Below, one piece after another: positions 23,795-34,046 of a DNA stretch of 64,000 bases. Under the pieces are notes generated by a model that saw only the letters and a list, made by a program, of their open reading frames with translations, did no database searches and had not been told where the DNA came from. Location of the stretch: assembly GCA_019096155.1 (NCBI GenBank), contig JAHCVI010000005.1, positions 568,468 to 632,467 of the forward strand, given 5' to 3'. The DNA is from Staphylotrichum longicolle. Lineage: Eukaryota; Ascomycota; Sordariomycetes; Sordariales; Chaetomiaceae. Each line of letters starts with the position of its first letter. Within the stretch, counting starts at the first letter, position 1. A program made the position numbers and the translations under genes.

Positions 23795-26032
23795 ATGAAG
23801 TCCTTCCTCGGCGCCGTCGCGCTCATGGTGGGCATTCTTGCCCCGAGTGTCACCGCCGCTCCTCCTACCACGCCGGTCCAGCGAGATCTTCTCGCACCCC
23901 TCGAGGAGCGCCAGTCCAGCTGCCACACTCCAAGCAACCGGGCGTGCTGGTCCACCGGCTTCAGCATCAACACGGACTATGAGACCAACGTTCCTACCAC
24001 TGGAGCAACCAGGCCTGTGCGCTGCCCGTTTTCAAAGTCTACAACTAAATATGCTGATGAAAATAGTACACCCTCACTCTTACTGAAGCTGACAACTGGA
24101 CCGGCCCGGATGGGGTCGTCAAGAACAAGGTCATGCTAGTCAATGGTATGTTGACTTCGTGGGATAATGCTAGGGAGCGCTGACTAACGCTCTCGTTATA
24201 GGCAAGATTCTGGGTATGTTTCTCATACTATTGGGCGCAATCCTTGCCAAGGCTCTTCTCCAAGTATGATGTTCCCCTGACATGGCTTAGGACCAACCAT
24301 TCGCGCCAACTGGGGCGACTGGATCCAAGTGACGGTCATCAACAACCTCCGAACCAACGGGTATGCTCCGTGCCTTGTCGTTGCTGTGCTGGGGCTAACT
24401 GCGGCAGCACCTCGATCCACTGGCATGGCATGCACCAAAAGGACACCAACCTCCATGACGGCGCCAACGGCGTGACTGAGTGTCCCATCCCACCCAATGG
24501 TGGCCAACGCGTCTACCGCTTCCGGGCCGCGCAGTACGGCACCAGCTGGTACCATTCTCACTTCTCGGCGCAGTACGGCAACGGAATCGTCGGCACAATC
24601 CAGATTGAGGGCCCGGCCTCGCTCCCATACGACATCGACCTCGGCGTCTTCCCTCTTAGCGACTACTACTACAAGAGCGCCGACGAGCTCGTCCACTTCA
24701 CCATGAACAACGGCCCCCCCTTCAGCGACAACGTCCTCTTCAACGGTACCGGTAAGCACCCGGTCACTGGCGCGGGCCAGTACGCCAACGTCACTCTCAC
24801 GCCCGGCAAGCGCCACCGCCTGCGCATCATCAACACCTCGACCGAGAACCACTTCCAGGTCTCTCTCGTCGACCACTCCATGACCGTCATCGCCTCCGAC
24901 ATGGTCCCCGTTAACGCCATGACCGTCGACAGCTTGTTCCTCGCCGTCGGCCAGCGCTACGACGTCACCATCGACGCGTCCAAGACCCCCGGCAACTACT
25001 GGTTCAACGTCACCTTTGGCGGGTCGGCCTTCTGCGGCGGCTCGCTCAACCCCAACCCTGCGGCCATCTTCCACTACGCCGGCGCGCCCGGCGGGCTGCC
25101 GACAAAGCAGGGAACGCCGCCGGTCGATCATCAGTGTTTGGATAACATGAACCTATCGCCGGTGGTGACGCGGTCGGCGCCCGTCAGCGGGTTCGTCAAG
25201 AAGCCTGGTAACACGCTCCCCGTGACGCTGGACCTGACGGGCACGCCGCTCTTTGTGTGGAAGGTCAATGCCAGCGCGATCAATGTGGACTGGCAGAAGC
25301 CGGTGTTGGATTATGTCATGACGCAGAACACCAACTATCCGCCTGGGGACAACTTGGTGCAGATCGACTCGGTTGATCAGGTGGGTTTTCCCCGTTTGGT
25401 GTTTGGTCTCGCGTGTGCTTGAGGGCTGGTTGCTGACATTTTGCGCGCAGTGGACCTACTGGCTTGTTGAGAACGACCCCGATGGACCGTTCAGTCTGCC
25501 GCATCCCATGCATCTTCATGTGAGAACACTCATTATTCCCCATTGCCCCTCTATCCCCAACCGATTCCCACTTTCTCCCTCACAACAACGAACAAACTAA
25601 CCCTTCCCCCAACCCCAGGGCCACGACTTCCTCGTCCTCGGCCGCTCCCCCGACGTCCCGCCCGCCTCGCAGCAGCGCTTCGTCTTCAACCCGACCGTCG
25701 ACCTGCCCCGCCTGCGCGGCACCAACCCGGTGCGGCGCGACGTCACGATGCTGCCCGCCAAGGGCTGGCTGCTGCTGGCCTTCAAGTCGGACAACCCGGG
25801 CGCGTGGCTGTTCCACTGCCACATCGCCTGGCACGTGTCGGGCGGGCTGTCGGTCGACTTTTTGGAGCGGCCCAACGAGCTGCGCCAGCGCATCACCACG
25901 GCGGACCGCAACGACTTCAACCGCGTGTGCAACGAGTGGAGGTCGTACTGGCCGACGAACCCGTTCCCCAAGATCGATTCCGGGTTGAAGCATCGGTTTG
26001 TGGAGGAGAGCGAGTGGTTGGTGAAGGCGTGA
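23795..26032 (+). CDS. Secreted laccase (ascomycete-type multicopper oxidase)
   Basis: Laccases oxidise phenols using O2 and four copper ions outside the cell. Seven exons are read: 23795-24016, 24067-24145, 24202-24213 (12 nt only), 24291-24360, 24408-25380, 25451-25519 and 25619-26032, giving 612 aa. The signal peptide is MKSFLGAVALMVGILAPSVTA. A propeptide ends near EERQ and the mature start is like other ascomycete laccases (SCHTPSNRACW). All copper motifs are present: HWHG, WYHSHFSAQYGNGIVG, HPMHLHGHDF and HCHIAWHVSGGLSVDFLE. Ten residues after the type-1 Cys is Leu, suggesting moderate redox potential. The C-terminus has DSGL followed by about 14 residues, which matches the known processed plug of ascomycete laccases. 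Several NXS/T sites suggest glycosylation. Confidence 0.93.
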
Positions 26033-26550
26033 GTTTGGGGGTTGAAGGTGCGGATGGGGGAAGTGGAATGTGAAGAAGAATGTGGGCAGTAGGTGTTATG
26101 GCTTGTGGTTGACTGTTTACGTCGGAATCTTATGTTCTTGATGCGGGTTGATGTCTTTATGCTGTGGATGGTGATGGGTTAGGGACTCAAGTGATGGGGA
26201 GACGGATGCTACTCGAGGAAACCCAGCAGAATACACGCATGCTTTGACCGGAACTGGCCTTGTTGAATGTGATGGAATGACGCACGGCATGGAAATACTC
26301 GCATTCTGACGGGCACACCGAGATGCCACTGGAAACTGATTACGGTGTACCTCGGAAACCGAAGGCAATTAGGTACAGAGACAAGGTCGGAGAAGGATGT
26401 GCTATCGCATTGAAAGACAACTGTGGTACTAGGTAGGTACAAGAACATGTCTCCTTCTCAGTCCTTGCCCAGCAAGATTGCGATTCAGGCCGCTCTCGAC
26501 AGCTTTTGACCCACACAGAGCCCTCATGGCACAAATGGCAGACCATCCAC
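26033..26550. terminator. Convergent 3' spacer after laccase
   Basis: About 520 bases between the laccase stop and the stop of the next gene, which runs on the opposite strand. No gene or repeat is seen. It must carry both 3' ends. Confidence 0.4.
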
Positions 26551-26949
26551 TCAGTTGACAGTCACAGGCGGGCAGTTCTTGCCGCTCTGGAAGCAGACAT
26601 AGCCGCCGCTGCTGCCGCAGCAGCGGGCATAAGCCTGGGCGGTGGTAAGGTCCATAGAGTTGCAAAGCTGTTTCCTTATCTCAGTCTTCTTGGCTCATCT
26701 CCAATGTGAAGAAATGAAAAGGAGAGAAACACATACCGTGCCCTCATTACCGAGGGTGCCACCCACGGACGCGCAGCAAGGGGCGGTGTCCGGGTCGGGC
26801 CCGTCGCGCTCCTGGTCGTCCTGGCAGCCGCACGAGTAGACGCACGTCTGGCGGTCGGCAAGAGTGGCCGGGTTGGCGTCGACGTGGGCGTTAGGAGCCG
26901 CCGAAGCAAGGGTGGCAATGGTGAGGAGAATGGCGGTGATGACCTTCAT
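26551..26949 (-). CDS. Small secreted protein with ten cysteines (candidate effector)
   Basis: I do not recognise the family. Two exons on the minus strand, 26949-26737 and 26667-26551, are joined by a 69-nt intron (GTATGT...AACAG) in phase 0 to give 109 aa. The N-terminus MKVITAILLTIATLASAAP is a clear signal peptide. A short pro-region ends in LADR, a possible processing site. The mature part has ten Cys, including two adjacent pairs (PCCASVGG and ARCCGSSGG), and ends NCPPVTVN. It is not a hydrophobin: the number of cysteines and their spacing differ. Size, cysteine content and secretion fit a fungal effector, toxin-like or antimicrobial protein, but the role is unknown. It converges on the laccase gene. 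Confidence 0.75.
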
Positions 26950-27055
26950 TGTGGTTATATTTGGGAAGTTGAGATGGAGATTTTGGCCTGTGGTGATGAC
27001 TGTGAGACGACTGTTGCTGAATTCTTATGGCGATGAGAGCGGGAACTCAACAGCT

Positions 27056-27061
27056 TTTATA
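27056..27061 (-). promoter_or_regulatory. TATA box upstream of the ten-cysteine secreted protein at 26.9 kb
   Basis: Minus-strand TATAAA (context GTGTATAAAAGC) lies about 107-112 nt upstream of the ATG at 26949. Similar spacing occurs at the two other small secreted protein genes in this window. Confidence 0.5.
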
Positions 27062-28042
27062 CACGACGGGCTGTCCTCTCAGCAACTGTCAAGCCCGGCA
27101 ACGTCGGCAACATGGATGTTTGGGGAAGAGGGGTTTCTGTCTCTGACTTTTGGATAGGATCACGACTGCGACTATGCAGAAGCAAACTGTAGATGCCTGG
27201 CTGGGATATTCGAATCCCATCACTAGGGCAAGTTTGGTTCTCCCGTTCAAGACAGTTTAGCCAATTCGCTGCGCCGCCAATGCTACTGTCCTTGACACTT
27301 GAAGATGTCAACATCTTGAAGTGAAATGACAACAATTGGCGGGCTCGGACTCAACTGACACTCATGCGAGGCCGAGTGCAACACTCCTGGACATGGTGCC
27401 TTGTTCACCGAACTCCTCTAACGTAATGCGATGACGAACCGGCCCGCGCAACATTACTTCCTCAATCTCCTAGCTGGTTTTGACGAGGGTTCTCGTGGGG
27501 GGCTGCGTATCTGGTCACAATAATAAGTCACTCGCCTGCTTTCGAAACAGGAGACATTGGTCGAGGACACTGTCATCACAACCCCTACTCTCCCGCCTTA
27601 GACCCTGCGTAAATCGTGCTCCGTGTGTGCTGCTTTGTGCTAGTTGCATGGTGTGAATTCAACCTCTAAGTCCATCTTGATCATGAACCGCAAGGGGATA
27701 GACAGGGTCCTGCGGGGCGGGATGAACAGGTTTGAGGCCTATGCGTTGGGCACATTGATACCAAGTAGCAATGAGAACTTGTTGGGCTTTCATTCTATCA
27801 CAGAGAAACGGAAAAAACCACGGTTGAGGATGACTTGAGTTCCACGACAATAGGTATATTGCGACAGCTGTGCATCAGATGATGTCTGACACTTCAAGCC
27901 GTGTAGAGTTTGTTCAGTACCTATGTATATGCCCCCACTAATCCCGTCCATGTCTCTTCAATTCCAGTAGCATGGCCATTGGCATCAGCTCCTGCCATGG
28001 TTAGCTAAGAAACCCCTTTTCAGACCAGTGCCTTACCATCGC
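27062..28042. other. Intergenic, no feature seen
   Basis: About 980 bases between two small secreted-protein genes on the same strand. Only short, unconvincing open frames are present. No repeat or RNA gene is recognised. Confidence 0.5.
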
Positions 28043-28288
28043 CTAGCAATAGCAGTGTGCGTTGAAGCCGTCGTCGGTCACGGAGCAGCAGTCCACCCTC
28101 CCACAGTACGTCGAGTCAACCCAGCCATTGGCGGTGCACACTCGCAGTGCCGTGCCGTTGCAGCTCCAGGTACCGGGGGCGCAGTATCGAGGCTCAAGTT
28201 GGGACGACGAAGCCGGGTTTGGCAGCGCAAGGGCAATGACTGAAGACGCGAGGCCGAGGGCGGCCATTGCAAAGGTAGCGGACCGCAT
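28043..28288 (-). CDS. Small secreted protein with eight cysteines (candidate effector)
   Basis: A single-exon gene of 81 aa on the minus strand. The signal peptide is MRSATFAMAALGLASSVIALA. A short pro-region ends in LEPR, a possible Kex2-like or other cleavage point. The mature peptide of about 47 residues has eight Cys spaced C-x6-C-x7-C-x10-C-x4-CC-x10-C-x-C and finishes with HCYC. The pattern CxPGTWSC...VCTANGWV resembles small cysteine-rich modules found alone or attached to enzymes in fungal secretomes, but I cannot name a family with certainty. One N-glycosylation sequon (NGT) is visible. Target and function are unknown. Confidence 0.75.
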   Translation of the reverse strand: MRSATFAMAALGLASSVIALALPNPASSSQLEPRYCAPGTWSCNGTALRVCTANGWVDSTYCGRVDCCSVTDDGFNAHCYC

Positions 28289-28750
28289 GGTTGATGACGG
28301 GAGCAGGTATTGTTGAGGGCTTGGATGAGAGATTGGGGGAACGATTGAGAGTCAAAAATGAGAGAGAGAAGGAGGCAAACTCTGCAAACACCGCCTTCTT
28401 ATAGACACAACTCCGGGTCAGAGCGATTTGCAGGCTGGACCAGATTTATATTAACTCTCGCAGCGATACAACCAACCACAATTCAGATACAACCAACAAC
28501 CCGCTTTCCCGGTGATCCCCTGCAGACTCACCAGAAACGAAATCAACGGCCCCGCAGTTCCATGGATTCTCCCTGTCACAGGCCACGGATAGTCCATACC
28601 AAGACGCCCTCACTTATTAAAGAAGACAATGGGCCGCCATCGCTTCCTGTTGGAGTGTTCTGGGGGGGCTACGAAAGGGAGACCCTGGCTGCAGCACAAA
28701 CATCAAGAATCTCATACCATTCAGTGAATGTCACGGAGCTTTTTACACTA
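28289..28750 (-). promoter_or_regulatory. Promoter and leader of the eight-cysteine protein gene
   Basis: A minus-strand TATAAG at 28398-28403 sits within GTGTCTATAAGAAGG, about 110-115 nt before the ATG at 28288. The leader between them is pyrimidine-rich and has no upstream ATG that would compete clearly. Beyond it, to 28750, nothing else is recognised. Confidence 0.45.
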
Positions 28751-31155
28751 CTACCTGAAATCTCGCATAACCTGATGGTGCCGTCGCTCTTGTTCAACCT
28801 GTGGCCAAGGAATCTCAACCTGGTGCTGCCGGTCTCGCTCTCGTTCGCTCTGTGGCCAAGGGACGCCAACATGGTGTTGTCGGCCTTGGTCTCTCCGTGA
28901 CCGCGAGTCGTCAACCTGCACAGAGCGCGTGTTCAACGCCATCTCGCGGTGCAACTGGATTCTTTCCGTGATCCGATCAATGTCGTTGATCTGAGCCTCC
29001 ATCTGGAGCCGAACAATGCCACGCAAGGATGCCAAAGTCTCCTTGCCCACAACGTCTCCGAGACTTTTGCCCTGCAATCTACCCCAGTCTCCTTTGTGCT
29101 GTTGACGATCATTAGCCATCGGGAATTCCAAACCCAGAAAGTTGTACTTGCCTTGGCCTTTGTCTCATCAAGTATCGAATCGATGTTCGCAGTGTCACCA
29201 AACGGACATTGAAAATCTGCCGGGGACTCTGGTAGCTGGCAAGCCTTATGCACTTTGTCCTCCAAGGTTTCTTCGTGCTGGTCAGGGTCGGTTTCCGGGT
29301 TTTGCTCCTCAACGTTCTCAGCTATTTTGCCTGGATCTTGTTGGCTGGGCTCGTCTGTTTTGGTGGCGGGGTCATGACGATCGGCGTCGTCTGCTCCAGG
29401 GGCTGTCTCGTCGTTTTCGTTTTTGTCAGTGTCCACGTCCAGGCGACGTATTGCTGCGAGTCTCTTGGCCACTTCCACACCCATATTGTCCGAAAGCCGA
29501 CTCGTGCCCAGAGCTATCATATCATCTATCCATGCTTCATTGGGCTGGAGACAAAAGTTCACATCGAAGTGTGGCTTGAGGAACTTTGCCTTGACCTCGT
29601 TAGAGCTGGCAACAAGCAGGCGATGCAGACGCCCTAATCGTCGCTTTACTCGGATCTGTCGCAACGTGTCAGCGACCAGCCGCAGAAACTCGAAATCGTA
29701 GCCCACCTGAGCAGAAAATTTGAACGAGAACTGGCGCACGAGCGCCTCGCGGAGAAGTTTTAGGTAACGCTCCCGATCCGGACTGGACGGGGTTGGATGC
29801 GCGGCTTTGTCGGCAGCGGTTGTGAACGGGAATGCGTCTAGTGCGACTTTTCTCTTCAAGACCACATGCCGGCTAACTGTTTGTGTCAAGTCGGGCGTGA
29901 GGAGCTTGGTGTGCTCCTGGGTTCCCGCCCAATACCATTGGTGACCTGTCCAAGTGGGCAAGATTAGAGCTCCGAAGAATGACGCACTCCAGGCCAAAGA
30001 AGAACCTCGCTGTTTCTGCTTTCAGGGACAATACACACCTTCAGCGGTCCGATGTGCGCTCACGGTCCAAGATCCGACAGCGTACTCCACAGTAAGCTCC
30101 GTGGACCGCGTGAGGCCGAGTGAAACATTCACCGATGGTGTCTCAGTACCGGAGAGGCCCGCTTCTGACGACAGCTCTGACTTCGTGTTTTTGGTGATGC
30201 TGAAAGACATGGCCGGGTCGGATTCGGGCCAGGCATACAAGACCTCGCCAGGCGATGCCGCCTGATACCTGAGACAAACATCATGAAGAAACATCTCGTG
30301 GCCATCCCTTGATGAGGAACATGGTCATACTTAGTACCTAGCCAAGAACAGAGTGGTTTGGGAAAAGGGTTCTCACTTTTGACCCCCGTTATACCCAACA
30401 ATGCTAGTCTCCATATTGAATCGTATGGCAATCATCAGCTCGTGCTTCCGCCTTTCGACCGTGATAACCGGAGCAGAAATGCACAGAGACGCGTGGGCTT
30501 CCTCAATAAATCGGTTCTCGAGGTCAACTAAGATGGCCGGGATGCGCTTGTCGGCATCTCGTTGCATGCGAAGGTCGTCCGTGTGCCCCCATAGTTGTTC
30601 TAGGAGCTCCGTTGTCAACAGGCTGGTGACGATAAGGGTCGATGGATCGCTCTGGCAATGCGGTCTTAGTCGAGGTTGTGTCAGCGTAAATACTGAGAGG
30701 TCATACCGGGTCTTCTCGCCATTCCAGACCGAAGGCATTCAGAGACTCGGGCTCCACAGCTTTGCGGGACAACTGGAGAACAGGGTGTCAATGTAGACCT
30801 CAATATCTGCGTGAGCCGAGGCGGACTTGCTCTTGTGCCTTCTCCCAGAGCCGTCGTAGCCATGGCTTTTGTTGATGAACTCAGAAAGGTGTGAATGGAG
30901 GATAGGACGGAGTTGTCCCGGGAAGGAGTTAAGTTAGAAGTAAGGCAGCAGATAGCCCCGCACATGCAGTCTACCAGAGGTTGCTGTGAGCATGACAGGG
31001 TCTTCCTGCAGAACACGATTTGCCAGCTCATTGGCTGTAACATTGGACCGCCCCTGCATGGCGGTGATTATTTGACCAAATACTTTTATACCCTGGTCTA
31101 GCACACCGTTTTTTCTCTTCAGATCCAAAGACGGCCTGGCGTGATGGTTGCCCAT
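28751..31155 (-). CDS. Uncharacterised multi-exon protein; 5' end unresolved
   Basis: I do not recognise this protein. Supported minus-strand exons are about 30775-30707, 30651-30377, 30307-30039, 29945-29152 and 29098-28751. Phases agree at each junction, giving, for example, NAFGLEWREDP joined to SDPSTLIV, GGQKDGHEMFLHDV, TAEGHQWYWAG and DETKAKHKGDWGR. The last intron uses GC rather than GT at its donor (AAG|GCAAGT), with GCTAATG and CAACAG downstream. The middle exon is long, basic and helical, then strongly acidic (about 29250-29450). The last exon has a helical repeat-like region (LRGIVRLQMEAQINDIDRI) and a charged tail. Upstream, coding-like sequence reaches an ATG at 31155 (MGNHHARPSLDLKRK), but I could not join it confidently. 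The C-terminal 580 or so residues are well supported as coding. Confidence 0.6.
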
Positions 31156-31343
31156 CCCGAGCTATGAAGATTTCTTTTTGTCCTTGATCGCGTGGTCAAG
31201 CACCTCCCTCGTTTTGGGTGAAGGCCCAACCAGCTGTAGAGCTTTGCTCTTCTTTCTTCCCGTTGGTTGCTCCAAACCCGTAAATGTCGAGCTCACTAGG
31301 GCAGATCAGTTTCCCGCATCACAGCCTGCAATACCCAGCACAC

Positions 31344-33295
31344 TCACAAAGTCAAATTATCCACCGTCTCCCTCCCATCCGCCGCACGGTTAACCCAAAC
31401 GGCTACACTCCGAGGGCCGACGGGGAAGACCCCGGTCCCATCAGCGCCAATAATGACCTGCCCCGGACACCATTTGAGCACGTCGGTCCAGACCTCTCCC
31501 ACGCGCCTCTTCCCCACAAACATCCTCTTGCTGGCATACTCCCACCCATTCGTCATGACCACAGCGAGCCCGTGTCCGCCAGACTGGGAAGGATGGCCGA
31601 GGCGTGTGAATCCGACACAGCGGGGGGCGTCGAAATAGTCGTATTGCGAGCCGTAGGCCCAGAGCTTGCGGGCGAGCATCATCTTGGGCAGGACAGCGCC
31701 GCCGGATGCGGGTGGGATGAAGTTGGTGTAACCGGGTTGGGGATGCTGGCCGATGGAGCCAAAGAGGTCGGCGTAGAAGACGCAAGGGAGGCCGGCGTTG
31801 GCGCGGAGGAGGATGAGGGAGTAGGCGAGGGGGATGAAGAAGGGTGCTACGGGCGTCTGGCATCGTATTAGCGATCCCGTGGGGAGCAGAGGGGTACGGA
31901 CGACATACTTCAAGCGACTGTCCGGCTTGCTGAAAGCGGCGTGGTTAGCTTCGGTTTCCTTCCTTTCTGGGGGTTAAGTCATGACATACCGTATCGTGGT
32001 TGACAACGAATGTCTAGATCCGAGATTAGTTTCAGGCCTGTTCTTGGAATCATGACCCTGACCTACCACGGCGTTGTCTGGTTTCCATAACACCAGGGAG
32101 TCATCGAAAACCTTCCGCAAATCTCCCTTGTCCCCCAGCATTGACACCCTGCTGAAGTTCGATACTAACTGCACATCAAACAACGAGAGTTGATGGCCCA
32201 TGTACTCGATGAACTTTGCGAGGTATTCCGAGTCTTCGCGCCAGTACTCGCCCACGATGAACCATTCCGGGTCCACATGTTGCTTGATGTGCGTCAGAAA
32301 AATCCTTTGGAATCTGAAGCTGTAGTGTTTGATGGCATCAAGACGCAAGCCACCAAGTTTCACCTGCTTCGGCAACCATTCAATCCAGCGGAAGATATCC
32401 GCCCGCACCTCGGGGTGCTTGTGATCAATGTCTGAAAACATCCTTGAAGTTACAGAAATCGTCAGCATACAACAACAAACAACGTTCAAAACCGCAAACA
32501 CCCACAAGAAGTCGTAATTCCCCAACTCCTCATCCACATCCTCGGCCCACTCCTTCCCCTCCAACTTCCACGCCCCGTGCCGCCTCGTCAAGTCATCATA
32601 GTCCACCCCCGTGAAATGCTCCTTCGCCCACTTCATCCGACTATACCTCCCTCCCCTCCCCGCGAACTCAAACCCCGTCCACGCCTCAATCCCCTCCTCC
32701 TCCTGCCCCACACCACCCCCGACCTCCCGCAGCCGATCCTTCCCGTCCACCCTCCTCCCCCTCGCCGCCTCCTTATAATCCGCGCCCGTCTTGTGATTCA
32801 GCACCGCGTCGAACAACAACCCGACCCCACACCCCTGCGCGACCTGCCCAAGCGCCACCAGCTCCTCTCTCGTCCCCCACTTCGTCCCGCGGCACCCCTT
32901 CTGCTCGAACTCGCCCAGGTCCCACAGGTCGTAGACGTCGTACCCGTTCCCTCGGGGGCCGCGCGGCCTTGCACGCGGGCGGGATCCACGCCTTGGTCAC
33001 GCCCAGCGACGCGAGGTAGGGCATGGTCCGGGCCAGGCGGCGCCAGTGCTGGCCGTCGGGGGGCACGTACCACTCGAAGCCTTGGAGCATGGTCTCGTTT
33101 TGCGGGCAGGGGTCGGATGGGGAGAGGGGGGAGGAGGAGGGGGATTGGGTTGGTGGGCGGCGCGGAGCGGCGGGCGCGGAGCGGGCGGATGTTGGCCGAG
33201 TAGCCGGAGCCGGGTTCCTGGCGGATGGCGGCGGCGCGGAGGGCGAGGAGGGGCGGTGGGAGGGGCGGGGAGGGGAGGTTGAGGAATGTGCTCAT
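31344..33295 (-). CDS. GH13 alpha-amylase, intracellular type (frame broken twice)
   Basis: A GH13 alpha-amylase that hydrolyses alpha-1,4-glucans. Minus-strand exons are 33295-32506, 32442-32067, 32013-31990 (24 nt), 31929-31909 (21 nt) and 31856-31344. All four GH13 signature regions are present: DAVLNHK, GLRLDAIKH (nucleophile Asp), VGEYW (acid/base Glu) and FVVNHDT. They are of the bacterial-like GH13_5 type also known in fungi as cytosolic amylases. No signal peptide is seen (MSTFLNLPSPPLPPPLL), so cytoplasmic action on glycogen-like glucan is likely. The frame changes by +1 at a five-base G run at 32954-32958 (within the conserved RGNGYDVYDL segment) and again in C-rich sequence near 33110-33160. 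Removing one base at each gives 573 aa with everything in register, so sequence error is likelier than loss of function. Confidence 0.85.
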
Positions 33296-34046
33296 CTTGT
33301 CTGTGGAAAGACTCGGGATTGTGGAAAGAGGGTTTGGTTCTCGTGCGGTTTTGTCCGGCCGATGTGGTTGTGAGCCAGAGGAGTGAAGTGACACAAGGCG
33401 GTAAGTGAAGTGGAGGCCTTGATTGAGAATCGGGCTGATTGTTGTTGGGCTGAAGTTGGATTCAGGAGACTGGAGAATGATTGGACGCCTTGCTCCACTG
33501 ACAAGGGACAGGGGTCGGGAAATGAAAAAAAGGAAAGCAGCCCGAGGGGGAAAAGAGTGGGAAGGAAAGTGGGAGGAGGAAGAAAACTAAGGGGGAGGTT
33601 GATGCGGGAGAGTAAACAGAATGGGTAGTTGCGTAGGGGTTGAGAGAGAAGGGCCATTTGACTGCACTCCCGGATCCGGAGCACAACAAGTTACTGAGTA
33701 GTGTAATGAACTCTGCTTTTATTAGTGAAAAGAGTTAGCCACATGCGAACACGCCGGACCATTCTAGTACAACCCGTCCAGTTATCAGCAGATTTTCACA
33801 AATTCCCAACAGGAATACTAAGGAAGTGGTTCCAGGCTGTCCGTTGATGCACAACACTGTTCTCTGTCATCCAATATTGAGACCCACTTTCTTCCAAATG
33901 CAGCTCGCCGTTGAACCAACACAGGCACAACAGAGGCTGTGCCGCTTGATATTTCTGTTCCCCGCACCACTTATCATTTCCTGACGAGATCATCGTTCCT
34001 TCATCTAGTATCCACAAGTTCAGGCTCGTTTCTCTGTTATAGCACC
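33296..34046. promoter_or_regulatory. Divergent promoter region of amylase and the small acidic protein
   Basis: About 750 bases separate two genes transcribed away from each other. Both promoters must lie here. The sequence is G/A-rich on the plus strand near 33530-33600. No specific operator is identified. Confidence 0.4.

Noticed and set aside
24223..25131. 302-codon minus-strand frame opposite the laccase
   Set aside because: Shadow of GC-rich laccase exon 5. The plus strand has all copper motifs.
26551..26949. Hydrophobin identity for the ten-cysteine protein
   Set aside because: Class I and II hydrophobins have eight Cys in C-CC-C-C-CC-C order. Here there are ten and the first three are close together (CVYSCGC).
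31344..33295. Alpha-amylase as a pseudogene
   Set aside because: All four catalytic signature regions and all splice sites are intact, and only two one-base slips, at or near C/G-rich runs, break it, as in other genes of this window.
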